From positions 1 through 64,000 of the forward strand of contig NZ_QRDJ01000009.1 of assembly GCF_003385845.1 (NCBI RefSeq): DNA of 64,000 nucleotides. Direction: 5' to 3'. Source of the stretch: Kushneria indalinina DSM 14324 (GTDB lineage Bacteria > Pseudomonadota > Gammaproteobacteria > Pseudomonadales > Halomonadaceae). The position numbers and the translations under genes are program-made. Position 1 is the stretch's first letter. The number at the start of each line of letters is the position of its first letter. Of the stretch, positions 18,051 to 27,693 are shown piece by piece. The notes beneath the pieces are model-generated. The model ran no database searches, was not told the origin of the DNA, and saw only the letters and a program-made list of their open reading frames with translations.

Positions 18051-19682
18051 TCAATCCGCAGGCGCGTCCATGAGTTCGCGATAGCGCAGCTGATCTTCAT
18101 GCATCCGGCGATAGACGCGGTACTTGGCGTCAAAAAACCCGGCGCGCGTGGCATCCGGCGAGATGGTTTGCGCCGTGGCGCTCATGGCCGCCGCCGCCTC
18201 GCGCAGCCCGGCATGATCACCGCAGGCGGTGGCCGCCAGCATGGCGCTGCCCAGCAGCACCGTCTCGCGCTCCTCGGGCAGCTCGATCACAAGCCCGGTG
18301 GCATCGCTTAACTCCTTCAGCCAGCGCACGTTCTTGAGCGCCCCGCCGCACAGGCGCAGCCGCTTGATGGCATGGCCGTGGGCGTTGAGCGTCTCGACAA
18401 TATGACGCGTGCCCAGGCTCACTGCCTGCAGCGTGGCCAGATAGCGCACCGCCAGCCCATCGATGTCCCGGCCCAGATCCAGCCCGCTGATCATGCCCTT
18501 GAGCGAGGCATCCGCCAGCGGCGAGCGGTTGCCGTGGTGATAGTCCAGCAGGTGCAGATGCCGGGTCAGCTCGTCGCGGCTGTCTTCCTCCAGTGCGGCC
18601 AGGCGGCGATTGAGCAGTTCGAAATGGCTGATGTCGGCGCGCTCGGCCTCCTTCATCAGCGCCTCACCCGCGCCGCTATCGGCAATGACGTGATCGATCA
18701 GCGCCCCCACCGCGCTCTGCCCGCCCTCGTTGATCCAGCCATCCGGCAGCACCGCGCCCCAGTAGGGTCCCCAGACGCCCGGCACGAAACAGGGCTCATG
18801 AGAGAAGGCGATATGACAGGCCGAGGTGCCTGCGATCACTGCCAGACTACCCTCCGGGTCTTCCCCCAGCATGCCGAGGGCCCCGGCGTGGGCGTCGATC
18901 AGCCCGGTGGCCACCACTGTTTCCTCTGACAACCCCATCGCCTCGGCGGCTTCAGGGGAGAGCGTGCCGGCCCGGGAACCGGGCGCGCGAATGGCGCCCT
19001 GCATCGCCGGGCGCGACATCAGCTCATCCAGCCCCAGACGCTCGAGCAGGTCCTCCGGCCAGCGGCCTTCATGGGCGAGATAAAGCCACTTGCAGACCTG
19101 GGTACACACGCTGCGCTCCGGCTCATGGGCGCCGTCCAGATCGCCGATGGCGCGCGCCACCATGAAATCGGCCAGGTCGAGAAAGAGCGCGGCCCGCTCG
19201 AACTGATCCGGCCGATGGCGGTTGAGCCACAACAGCTTGGGCAGCTCCAGCTCCGGGCTGACCTGACCGCCGATGTAGTCCAGCGCCGGATGCCCGGTGG
19301 CGGCGATCTCGTCAGCTTCCTCGATGGCGCGATGGTCCATCCACATGACGATGTTGTGATCATCGTCACTGTCTGTTGATTCCGAGCCCGGAGACACCGA
19401 CACCGGCGCGCCCTGATCATTCAGCGCCACCAGCGAACAGGTGGCGTCAAAGCCGATCGCCCGCACCGATTTCCCGTCGATGCCGGCCTCACTGACGGCC
19501 GCTCGCACCGCCGCCACGCACTGCGACCAGATATTGTCGCTGGACTGCTCGACGAAGCCGGAACGCGGGCGGTACTGCGCGATCTCGCAAGCCGCCTGCG
19601 CCAGACAGCGCCCGCCCTCGTCAAACACGCCGGCCCTGACGCTGGCCGACCCCACATCGATTCCCAGGTAATAGGCGCTCAT
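18051..19682 (-). CDS. FGGY-family pentulose kinase (D-ribulokinase-like)
   Basis: The 543-residue kinase has two FGGY actin-like domains. The N-terminal YLGIDVGSASVRAGVFD and IGFDATCSLVAL, the sugar-site VMWMDHRA and the ATP-site AVIAGTSACHI and LCGGALKN match the FGGY/YDR109C type of D-ribulose kinase and related ribulokinases. It phosphorylates a ketopentose in the cytoplasm. It is transcribed divergently from an ABC transporter and two dehydrogenases, which fits phosphorylation of the ketose they produce. ATG 19682 has AGGAGCC upstream. The exact sugar (ribulose or xylulose) cannot be told. Confidence 0.9.
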   Translation of the reverse strand: MSAYYLGIDVGSASVRAGVFDEGGRCLAQAACEIAQYRPRSGFVEQSSDNIWSQCVAAVRAAVSEAGIDGKSVRAIGFDATCSLVALNDQGAPVSVSPGSESTDSDDDHNIVMWMDHRAIEEADEIAATGHPALDYIGGQVSPELELPKLLWLNRHRPDQFERAALFLDLADFMVARAIGDLDGAHEPERSVCTQVCKWLYLAHEGRWPEDLLERLGLDELMSRPAMQGAIRAPGSRAGTLSPEAAEAMGLSEETVVATGLIDAHAGALGMLGEDPEGSLAVIAGTSACHIAFSHEPCFVPGVWGPYWGAVLPDGWINEGGQSAVGALIDHVIADSGAGEALMKEAERADISHFELLNRRLAALEEDSRDELTRHLHLLDYHHGNRSPLADASLKGMISGLDLGRDIDGLAVRYLATLQAVSLGTRHIVETLNAHGHAIKRLRLCGGALKNVRWLKELSDATGLVIELPEERETVLLGSAMLAATACGDHAGLREAAAAMSATAQTISPDATRAGFFDAKYRVYRRMHEDQLRYRELMDAPAD

Positions 19683-19749
19683 GACGGCTCCTGATAATGG
19701 CGTGGCGCTACCCTGCCACAGTGTGAATGACCTGCCCTGCCGACCTTGG

Positions 19750-19822
19750 TCCAATCACCCAAAGGTGAATTGCCAGTGTGTGCAAAACACAGCTAAATGG
19801 CCAATGACAACGTTAACATTGG
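19750..19822. promoter_or_regulatory. Candidate operators between kinase and sugar ABC operon
   Basis: Three inverted repeats are packed between the divergent genes. CAATCACC/GGTGAATTG lies at 19752-19771 (imperfect). TGTGT/ACACA with a 5-nt spacer lies at 19776-19790. The best, CCAATGACAACGTTAACATTGG at 19801-19822, is symmetric at 18 of 22 positions and is centred on AACGTT as in LacI-type operators. No regulator gene adjoins the locus, so a distant LacI- or GntR-type protein is implied. Confidence 0.5.
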
Positions 19823-19918
19823 CGCGTTAGCCCACGGCTGCATGACAACAGGGCCCGCGCGCGTTATCCACTGCGCATGGCACGCGCCATGCCGTCATGA
19901 TCTGCCGGGGAAGATGCC

Positions 19919-20866
19919 ATGCCTATCACGATTCCGCACGCCAAAGGCCTTCTGGGCGCCGCACTTGTCAGCGCCCTGCTTGCCATACCTGCCGCTCAGG
20001 CCGCCGAAACCGGCGACAAGGCCGACGATGAGCTTGTCATCGGCATGTCCTTTCAGGAGCTCAACAACGTCTACTTCGTGACCATGCAGCGTGCGCTGCA
20101 GGAAGCGGTCAACGAGATGGGCGCCAGCCTCGTGTTCACCGACGCCCGCCACGACATCGCCAAGCAGATCAACGACGTCGAGGACATGCTTCAGCGTGGG
20201 GTCGATATCCTGCTGCTCAATCCGACCGACTCGGTGGGCATTCAGTCCGCGGTCATGTCGGCCCATGACGCCGGCGTGCCGGTGGTCGCGGTGGATGCCC
20301 AGGCCGAAGGCCCGATCGACGGCTTCGTGGGCTCGAAAAACTTCGATGCCGGCTACAAGGCCTGCCACTACATGGGCGAGCAGCTCGGCGGTGAAGGCAA
20401 GGTCGCCATTCTTGATGGCATCCCGGTCATCCCCATTCTGGAGCGGGTCGAGGGCTGTCAGAAGGCATTGGGCGAGTTCGAAAGCATCGAAGTGGTCGAC
20501 AAGCAGAACGGCCATCAGGAGCGCTCCACCGCCATGAACGTCACCGAGAACATGCTGCAGGCCCATCCGGATCTGGCCGGCATCTTCAGCGTCAACGACG
20601 TGGGCTCGCTCGGCGCGCTGGTCGCCATCCAGTCCTCCGGCATGGATGTAAAACTCGCAAGCGTTGATGGCAACCCGGAAGCGGTCAAGGTGCTGGCCCA
20701 GCCCAATTCGCCGCTGATCGCGATCGCCGCCCAGCACCCCGCCACCATGGTTGTCCAGGCTCTTGAGCTGGCCGTGAAAAAGTACCGCGGTGAAGAGTCT
20801 CCCAGTGAGGTGCCGATCGACGTGACCCTGGTCACCGCCGACAACGCCAAGGAATTCACCTGGTAA
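19919..20866 (+). CDS. Sugar/polyol ABC transporter, periplasmic binding protein (RbsB type)
   Basis: The 315-residue protein has a signal peptide ending at about residue 28 (AIPAAQA) and the RbsB-like family: VIGMSFQELNNVYFVTMQRAL, VDILLLNPTDSVGIQ, VPVVAVDAQAEG, GFVGSKNFDAGYKA and IFSVNDVGSLGAL. It should bind a sugar or sugar alcohol and deliver it to the ATPase and permease encoded next. The gene for its ATPase begins 56 nt downstream. The enzymes of the locus point to a pentitol or tetritol as ligand, which is inference. Confidence 0.92.
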   Translation: MPITIPHAKGLLGAALVSALLAIPAAQAAETGDKADDELVIGMSFQELNNVYFVTMQRALQEAVNEMGASLVFTDARHDIAKQINDVEDMLQRGVDILLLNPTDSVGIQSAVMSAHDAGVPVVAVDAQAEGPIDGFVGSKNFDAGYKACHYMGEQLGGEGKVAILDGIPVIPILERVEGCQKALGEFESIEVVDKQNGHQERSTAMNVTENMLQAHPDLAGIFSVNDVGSLGALVAIQSSGMDVKLASVDGNPEAVKVLAQPNSPLIAIAAQHPATMVVQALELAVKKYRGEESPSEVPIDVTLVTADNAKEFTW

Positions 20867-20922
20867 TTCGTGCTCACCGGCAACCCTGACCGGCCGCGCC
20901 CCGGCGCGGCCTGGAGGCTCCC

Positions 20923-22469
<1,547 letters not shown>

Positions 22470-22473
<4 letters not shown>

Positions 22474-23453
22474 GCACACCAACATCCGACGCCAATCCCC
22501 AGCCCCGACGCCAGCGCCGCTCGCGCGCCTCGCGCCTGCTGCACTCGCCGGTCTTCTTCCCGCTGGTCGGGTTTATCGCCGTGTTCATCGTCATGGCGCT
22601 GGCCAATGACAACTTTCTGCTGCCCAACAACCTCACCAACGTCGCCCGCCAGGGGGCGATCATCGCCATCATTGCGGTGGGCATGAGCTTTGCGATCTTC
22701 ACCGGCGGCATCGATCTGTCAGTGGGACCGGTGATGGCGCTGTCCGGCACCATCATGGCGGGACTGATGGCCGCCGGCTGGCCGCCCACCGTGGCGGTCA
22801 TCATGGGGCTGTTGCTGGGCATGGTCTTTGGCGCCTTCAACGGCGCCTGCGTGGCCTTTGCCCGCATGCCGCCAATTATCGTCACGCTGGCCACCATGGG
22901 CATCGCCCGCGGGCTGGGGCTGATCTACACCGGCGGCTACCCGATCTCCGGGCTGCCGGCCGGCTTTTCGTTCTTTGGCCGCGGCGAGGTGGTGGGCATT
23001 CAGGTGCCGATCCTGATCATGCTGCTGGTCTATCTGGTCGCCTATGTGGTGCTGCACCACACCTCCTTTGGCCGCTACGTCTACGCCATTGGCGGCAACG
23101 AGGAAGCCACCCGCCTGACCGGCATTCGCGTGCCGCGCTACAAGCTGCTGGTCTACACCATCAGCGGCCTGACCGCGGCGATTGCAGGCCTGGTGATCAC
23201 TTCCCGCCTGATGAGCGGCCAGCCCAACGCCGGCACCGGCTTTGAACTCGATGCCATTGCCGCGGTGGTGCTCGGCGGCGCGGCGATCGCCGGCGGGCGC
23301 GGCGCGATTCTCGGCACTCTGGTCGGCGCCATGCTGCTGGCGATTTTGAACAACGGCCTCAACCTGATGGGCGTGTCGCCCTACCTTCAGGATGTCGCCA
23401 AGGGGACCATCATTTTGCTGGCCATCTATATCGGGCGCGGCCGCAATGCCTGA
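22470..23453 (+). CDS. Sugar/polyol ABC transporter permease (RbsC type)
   Basis: This 327-residue permease has a short basic N-terminus and eight to ten membrane helices. IFTGGIDLSVGPVMALSG and AVVLGGAAIAGGRGAILGTLVGAMLL are hallmark RbsC/XylH sequences. It is translationally coupled to the ATPase gene through an ATGA overlap. With the RbsB- and RbsA-type proteins it forms a complete CUT2 importer. Confidence 0.95.
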
Positions 23454-23498
23454 GCCCTGCCACCTGTTTTTAAACCTCGTTGCCACCGGAGTCCGACC

Positions 23499-24590
23499 AT
23501 GAGCGATACCACGGCTACCCCCAACACCATGCAGGCGGTGGTGTGCCACGCCCCCAACGACTACCGACTGGAGTCGGTGCCCCGACCGACCGCCGGGCCG
23601 GGAGAAGTGATTCTGAAAATCGGCGCCTGCGGCATCTGCGCCAGCGACGTGAAGTGTCGCGGCGGCGCCGAGATGTTCTGGGGTGGCAACGGCCAGCCTG
23701 CCTGGGTGAAGGCGCCGGTGGTGGCCGGTCACGAGTTCTTCGGTGAAGTCATCGAGATGGGCCCGGGCGCGGAGGAACACTTTGACGTGCGCGTGGGCGA
23801 CCAGGCGATCGCCGAGCAGATCGTACCGTGTGGCAAGTGCCGCTACTGCGACGGCGGCCACTACTGGATGTGCGAAGTGCACAACATTCTGGGCTTTCAG
23901 CATGAAGTCGCCGAGGGCGGCATGGCCGAGTACATGCGCATCCCGGCGAAGGCGCGTCTGCACCGCATTCCGGAGAGCCTTAACCTGGCCCAGTCCGCCT
24001 TTATCGAACCGCTCGCGTGCGGCATTCACGCCGTCAACCGCGGAGACATTCAGCTTGATGACACCGTGGTGATCGCCGGTGCCGGCCCGATCGGCCTGGC
24101 CATGGTGCAGGTCGCCCGGCTCAAGACGCCGAAGCAGCTGATCGTGGTCGACATGATCGATGAGCGCCTGGCACTGGCCAAGCGGTTTGGTGCCGACGTG
24201 GTGCTCAACCCCTCAAGGGATGACGTCAACGCCCGCGTGAAGGAACTCACCGGCGGCTACGGCTGCGACGTCTACATCGAAGCCACCGGCGCGCCCAGCG
24301 GCGTGCGTCAGGGCCTCGAGATCATCCGCAAGCTGGGGCGCTTTGTGGAGTTCAGTGTGTTCGGCAAGGAGACCACGGTGGACTGGTCGATCATCGGCGA
24401 TCGCAAGGAGCTCGACGTGCGCGGCGCGCACCTCTCTCCGCACACTTTCCCGGTGGCGATCGATCTGATGGCGCGCGGACTGGTGACCACCGACGGTATT
24501 GTCACCCACGAGCTGCCGCTGGCAGAGTTCGAGGAAGGCTTTCGCATGGCGACCGCCGCTGAATCCATCAAGGTACTGCTGGTACCGTAA
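23499..24590 (+). CDS. Zinc-dependent polyol dehydrogenase (MDR family)
   Basis: The 363-residue medium-chain dehydrogenase shows catalytic zinc ligands in GACGICASDVKC and VVAGHEFFG, structural zinc cysteines in CGKCRYCDGGHYWMC and a nucleotide-binding loop VIAGAGPIGLAMVQ. Its sequence resembles annotated erythritol/L-threitol and pentitol dehydrogenases, which oxidise a sugar alcohol to a ketose with NAD. It sits third in the operon behind the importer, 45 nt after the permease, and precedes an SDR enzyme. The substrate is inferred to be the imported polyol. Confidence 0.88.
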   Translation: MSDTTATPNTMQAVVCHAPNDYRLESVPRPTAGPGEVILKIGACGICASDVKCRGGAEMFWGGNGQPAWVKAPVVAGHEFFGEVIEMGPGAEEHFDVRVGDQAIAEQIVPCGKCRYCDGGHYWMCEVHNILGFQHEVAEGGMAEYMRIPAKARLHRIPESLNLAQSAFIEPLACGIHAVNRGDIQLDDTVVIAGAGPIGLAMVQVARLKTPKQLIVVDMIDERLALAKRFGADVVLNPSRDDVNARVKELTGGYGCDVYIEATGAPSGVRQGLEIIRKLGRFVEFSVFGKETTVDWSIIGDRKELDVRGAHLSPHTFPVAIDLMARGLVTTDGIVTHELPLAEFEEGFRMATAAESIKVLLVP

Positions 24591-24601
24591 GCGAGGACAC
24601 G

Positions 24602-25354
24602 ATGAGCGAGACCCTCACCACCACCCAATACGCCGGCCTCAGGGGCCGGCGCTATCTGGTCACCGGCGCGACCAGCGGCATCGGCCAGGCCGTGGCGCTG
24701 GCTCTGCGCGAGCAGCACGCCGAGGTCGTCGCGCTGGGGCGCAACCCCGAGGCGCTGGCCGCACTGCAAGAGGCCGGCTGCACCACCTGCACTCTCGAGC
24801 TGACCGACACCGACGCGCTTGAGCATGCCATCACCGAGCACGGCCCCTTTGACGGGCTGGTCAACAGCGCCGGCATCACCCACGTGGAACCGGCCCTGAC
24901 CCTGCCGCCGGAAGCCATCGACCACGTCTTTCACACCAACGCCCGCGCCGCCGCCATGGCGGCGCGCTGCGTGGCGCGCGGCATGATCGACGACGGTCGT
25001 AGCGGCAGCATCGTCAACGTCTCAAGTCAGGCCTCCCTGGTGGGGCTGGATGATCATTTGGCCTACAGCGCCTCCAAGGCGGCGATGGACGCCATCACCC
25101 GGGCGCTGTGTCTGGAATGGGGCACCAATGAGATTCGGGTCAACAGCGTCAACCCGACCGTCACGCTCACGCCCATGGCGCAGAAGGTGTGGTCGGAGCC
25201 TGAAAAGCGCGACCCGATGCTGGCGGCCATACCGCTGCACCGCTTTGCGGAGCTTGCCGATGTGGTCGAACCGATTCTGTTTCTGCTCAGCGACGGCGCG
25301 GGCATGATCAGTGGGGTGTGCTTGCCGATCGATGGGGGGTATACGGCGAGGTAG
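24602..25354 (+). CDS. SDR-family oxidoreductase, L-xylulose reductase (DCXR)-like
   Basis: This 250-residue short-chain dehydrogenase has TGATSGIGQ for cofactor binding, VNVSSQAS with the catalytic Ser and YSASK with Tyr and Lys. The C-terminal part (VNPTVTLTPMAQKVWSEPEK, FLLSDGAGMISG) follows human L-xylulose reductase DCXR closely as recalled. It could interconvert L-xylulose and xylitol, or a similar ketose and polyol. It starts 11 nt after the zinc dehydrogenase and ends the operon. Together the enzymes fit a polyol to ketose to ketose-phosphate route with the divergent kinase. Confidence 0.87.
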   Translation: MSETLTTTQYAGLRGRRYLVTGATSGIGQAVALALREQHAEVVALGRNPEALAALQEAGCTTCTLELTDTDALEHAITEHGPFDGLVNSAGITHVEPALTLPPEAIDHVFHTNARAAAMAARCVARGMIDDGRSGSIVNVSSQASLVGLDDHLAYSASKAAMDAITRALCLEWGTNEIRVNSVNPTVTLTPMAQKVWSEPEKRDPMLAAIPLHRFAELADVVEPILFLLSDGAGMISGVCLPIDGGYTAR

Positions 25355-25450
25355 GGGGTTGGGCTGGTGCTTTGGGGCAGATGCCTCAAAGCAAATAGAA
25401 TTGGGCGAGTGGGAGTAACACTGTGAAGCAAGAGGATAGGAAAAAAGGAC

Positions 25451-25608
25451 TTACTTGCTTCTCTCGCCCAAGTACCAGGTAAAGCCCAGCAGATAACCAT
25501 CCGAATCCTGAACAAGGCTCGCGCTGGCCCGACAGGATTTCGCCCTCGTCGTACCAGTTCTCTTGTATGTCTCGATACAACGGCACACCGACGGCCTTGA
25601 GGCGCGCT
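25451..25608 (-). pseudogene. C-terminal remnant of a VOC (glyoxalase/bleomycin-resistance) gene
   Basis: Two frames together recreate a VOC-protein C-terminus: LKAVGVPLYRDIQENWYDEG through ILSGQRE in one frame, then LVQDSDGYLLGFTWYLGERS up to TAA at 25451 in another. The break is at about 25517, where two bases seem lost from a GAG-TTC-CTT-type sequence. The N-terminal half is missing: upstream sequence runs directly into the stop of the next island gene. A single longer reading of 83 residues (25386-25637) can be drawn but is an artefact of the frameshift. Confidence 0.75.
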
Positions 25609-25974
25609 CTATTGTGATTTTTCGTCAGGCTTAGCATCGACCACCATCACGCTATAAGACTGTGGAAGGAGTTCTTTTACCTCCGCAACTGAATAACCTT
25701 TCGCATGGAATGTCTCCCCCTCTTTGGTGGTAATAATTACCTCTCTGCTATTTCTGGACTCGATCCAAGTAACAATTACCTTTGCGATTGCATTCCAAGG
25801 CATGGCGTCAGAAACAGCGCTGACTATTTCCTTGAACCCAGAGCCTTGGGGGGCCGTAGAAAACATAACAACTCGACTGTGAGCGATGCCGGCCTCGTCT
25901 AAAGCATGAAGAAAGGATGATGCACCATTCTTAAACATCGTTAACTCTAAAACACTTATACTCTTTTCTTTCAT
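25609..25974 (-). CDS. Small island protein, EACC1-like
   Basis: This 121-residue protein has no signal peptide. After an N-terminal alpha/beta part there is a hydrophobic helix followed by a basic turn and a beta hairpin: AIAKVIVTWIESRNSREVIITT, then EGETFHAKGYSVAEVKELL. This arrangement (helix ending in W-I/L-x-x-R, then two strands and a helix) resembles the small EACC1 domain (effector-associated constant component 1) that accompanies NTPase-based conflict systems, mostly in actinobacteria. The likeness is from memory of the pattern and is weak. ATG 25974 is preferred over GTG 25980 because GGAG lies at good spacing. No NTPase partner is encoded in the island. Confidence 0.6.
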   Translation of the reverse strand: MKEKSISVLELTMFKNGASSFLHALDEAGIAHSRVVMFSTAPQGSGFKEIVSAVSDAMPWNAIAKVIVTWIESRNSREVIITTKEGETFHAKGYSVAEVKELLPQSYSVMVVDAKPDEKSQ

Positions 25975-26163
25975 AAGCACTCCACTTTACGCCATAGAAC
26001 TTATTACGTGACAAAAAGTGCAACATCAACAATCACATCATCATTTTTTAAAAAACTTAACGTCGAAAATCACGGAGAAACATCTAATAAAAGAATTTTA
26101 ATCTAATCACCCCCAACTGCGCAGTCTGCTTTTCACAAATTAAATGCAATAAAAAAAGTCGAT

Positions 26164-27108
26164 TTAACCATTCACTTTACACAGCTGTGACTTGCTTACA
26201 AGCCATAGCCTTAAGTCATGATTACGAAATTTTTTGACAGATGATACAGAAGAATTGATTTCTTTTTCACTTATCTCTTTGGCCTCAAAGATACCAAAAG
26301 CCAATAACATATCATCAGCTTTATAGCTATTAAACAATTCCACATCAGAAGACCATATAGACACATTAACCGCATCCAATATTCCTTCCTCATTTTTCTT
26401 ATACGGGCCAATTAAATTTATAACTAAAAACTGACCGTTTTTTCCATCGATAATTTTTACAGACTTAACAGTTCCAACAATTGCGACAGGAACAGAAACG
26501 GTTGCTTCACGTACATTTGAGTAACATCTAAAAAAATCCTTATCTTCATAATAAAAGTCTTTCCATGGAAGACGAGTACCATCAAAAACTAGTTCTAGCA
26601 GATTTTCTATATCTTTATCTTCTTCGCAAAGTGACCGAACCCTCAACACCTTTACAGCACTATTAATATAAGACCCGAGCTTTTTTCCCGACTTTACGTA
26701 TTCTTTATCTTCGTTTTCCTTTTGATTATATGGGCCTCTTTTTCTTTTTTCTCTTGCCAAATTTTGTAGCTCTTTAATAGCTTTTTTTACGGCTAAAAGC
26801 CGCAACTCGAATTTACCTGACTCTGTTTGAGCTAAAAAGTTTTCATCAGACTCTCTAGCAATTATCTTTACCTGACCTTTAATATTGTATCTGCATTCTG
26901 GCCCATGAGCGTTGCCTGTTTTTAACCTAAAGTATGGATTCACAAAAACAATATTGTCACCCACCTCACGTGTAAAACCATTTACGAAACTAACTTTGGC
27001 ATTACAGAACTCGCATTCAAGAGGAGAGGTATAATCTAATCTTTCAGCTATAGATATAGTAACCTCTTTACTTTTGCTATCTATAGCAGCAGGCATTTTT
27101 GAAGCCAT
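26164..27108 (-). CDS. Island protein with CoiA-like zinc finger
   Basis: This 314-residue protein is very rich in Lys, Glu and Asn. Cys32, Cys35, His68 and Cys72 (CEFC, then AHGPEC) form a likely zinc site around a beta segment, like the N-terminal finger of CoiA-type proteins that sense or bind DNA. A charged helical region follows (about 100-140, with KRKRGPYNQKENEDKEY). A beta-rich stretch at about 205-280 (VSVPVAIVGTVKSVKII, FLVINLIGPY, MLLAFGIFEAKEI) has the rhythm of an OB fold. Nucleic-acid binding is inferred, not shown. The ribosome binding site is weak (TCTGGAA). No known family is recognised for the whole protein. Confidence 0.65.
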   Translation of the reverse strand: MASKMPAAIDSKSKEVTISIAERLDYTSPLECEFCNAKVSFVNGFTREVGDNIVFVNPYFRLKTGNAHGPECRYNIKGQVKIIARESDENFLAQTESGKFELRLLAVKKAIKELQNLAREKRKRGPYNQKENEDKEYVKSGKKLGSYINSAVKVLRVRSLCEEDKDIENLLELVFDGTRLPWKDFYYEDKDFFRCYSNVREATVSVPVAIVGTVKSVKIIDGKNGQFLVINLIGPYKKNEEGILDAVNVSIWSSDVELFNSYKADDMLLAFGIFEAKEISEKEINSSVSSVKKFRNHDLRLWLVSKSQLCKVNG

Positions 27109-27195
27109 ATCAATTCCAGATTTTATTTTTGATCATGTTTAATTATTTCAGTTGCGGCAGGTATTGTAAGTGATAGCTTACGATAATCTATACCC

Positions 27196-27693
27196 CTAAA
27201 AAACAGCGCCAGTCGCAGCGCCAATAACCGATACAACAGCGGGATGCTCTAATAATTTACGTAGCATCCCTTTAGCTTCCTCTTTCTGCTCGGATGAAAG
27301 ATCTGCAGACTCGATTTTTTTAACCAAGGCTTCAAAGGAATTCACAATATTCTGGGTATTGTAGTCGCCGACCTGAACCGATTGGGCTCCATGAATATTG
27401 ATCGTGTGCGCAGGTTTTTGTATTTCAGATTGTCCGCCTTTGCGATACTTGACTTGATAATGTGCGCCCATGCCAGTTACACCACGCTTATAGAAGGTAA
27501 CTTCAGTGACTATGCAACGCTCGTCTTTATCACTGGGCAGTTTACGAAGAATTATGTCGCCCTCTTCTACATCTGCTTTCTCATCGAGAATAAAAATAGT
27601 CTTGCCAGGAAACGCGGCCTTATATGGACCGATTACAGATCCATCTTTCTTTTCAACTCGAGCTTCATCCTCGTACTCTTTCAAAAGACTCAT
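27196..27693 (-). CDS. Island protein with RHIM-like amyloid motif
   Basis: The 165-residue protein has three parts. Residues 20-86 form a small beta-rich domain (FPGKTIFILDEKADVEEGDI, then GAHYQVKYRKGG) that recurs in many bacterial hypothetical proteins. Residues 97-116 carry TINIHGAQSVQVGDYNTQNI, whose core VQVGDYNT fits the (I/V)-Q-(I/V/L)-G-x-x-N pattern of RHIM and bacterial amyloid signalling motifs. Residues 117-165 are a charged helix ending in a small hydrophobic tail (HPAVVSVIGAATGAVF) that might touch membrane. AGAGGAAATT places the start at 27693, not 27738. Homotypic signalling or membrane effector roles are inferences. Confidence 0.7.
   Translation of the reverse strand: MSLLKEYEDEARVEKKDGSVIGPYKAAFPGKTIFILDEKADVEEGDIILRKLPSDKDERCIVTEVTFYKRGVTGMGAHYQVKYRKGGQSEIQKPAHTINIHGAQSVQVGDYNTQNIVNSFEALVKKIESADLSSEQKEEAKGMLRKLLEHPAVVSVIGAATGAVF

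Noticed and set aside
22719-24029. A 436-codon minus-strand frame opposite the sugar permease and dehydrogenase
   Set aside because: It spans two well-supported plus-strand genes and has a shadow composition.
25386-25637. An 83-residue minus-strand open frame at the island edge
   Set aside because: Its first half matches a VOC protein but the second half does not. The neighbouring frame continues the VOC sequence, so it is part of a frameshifted pseudogene.
26164-27693. The two island genes as a toxin-antitoxin pair
   Set aside because: They do not overlap, the gap is about 90 bases, sizes (314 and 165 residues) and domains do not fit known pairs, and no antitoxin-like DNA-binding domain is seen.
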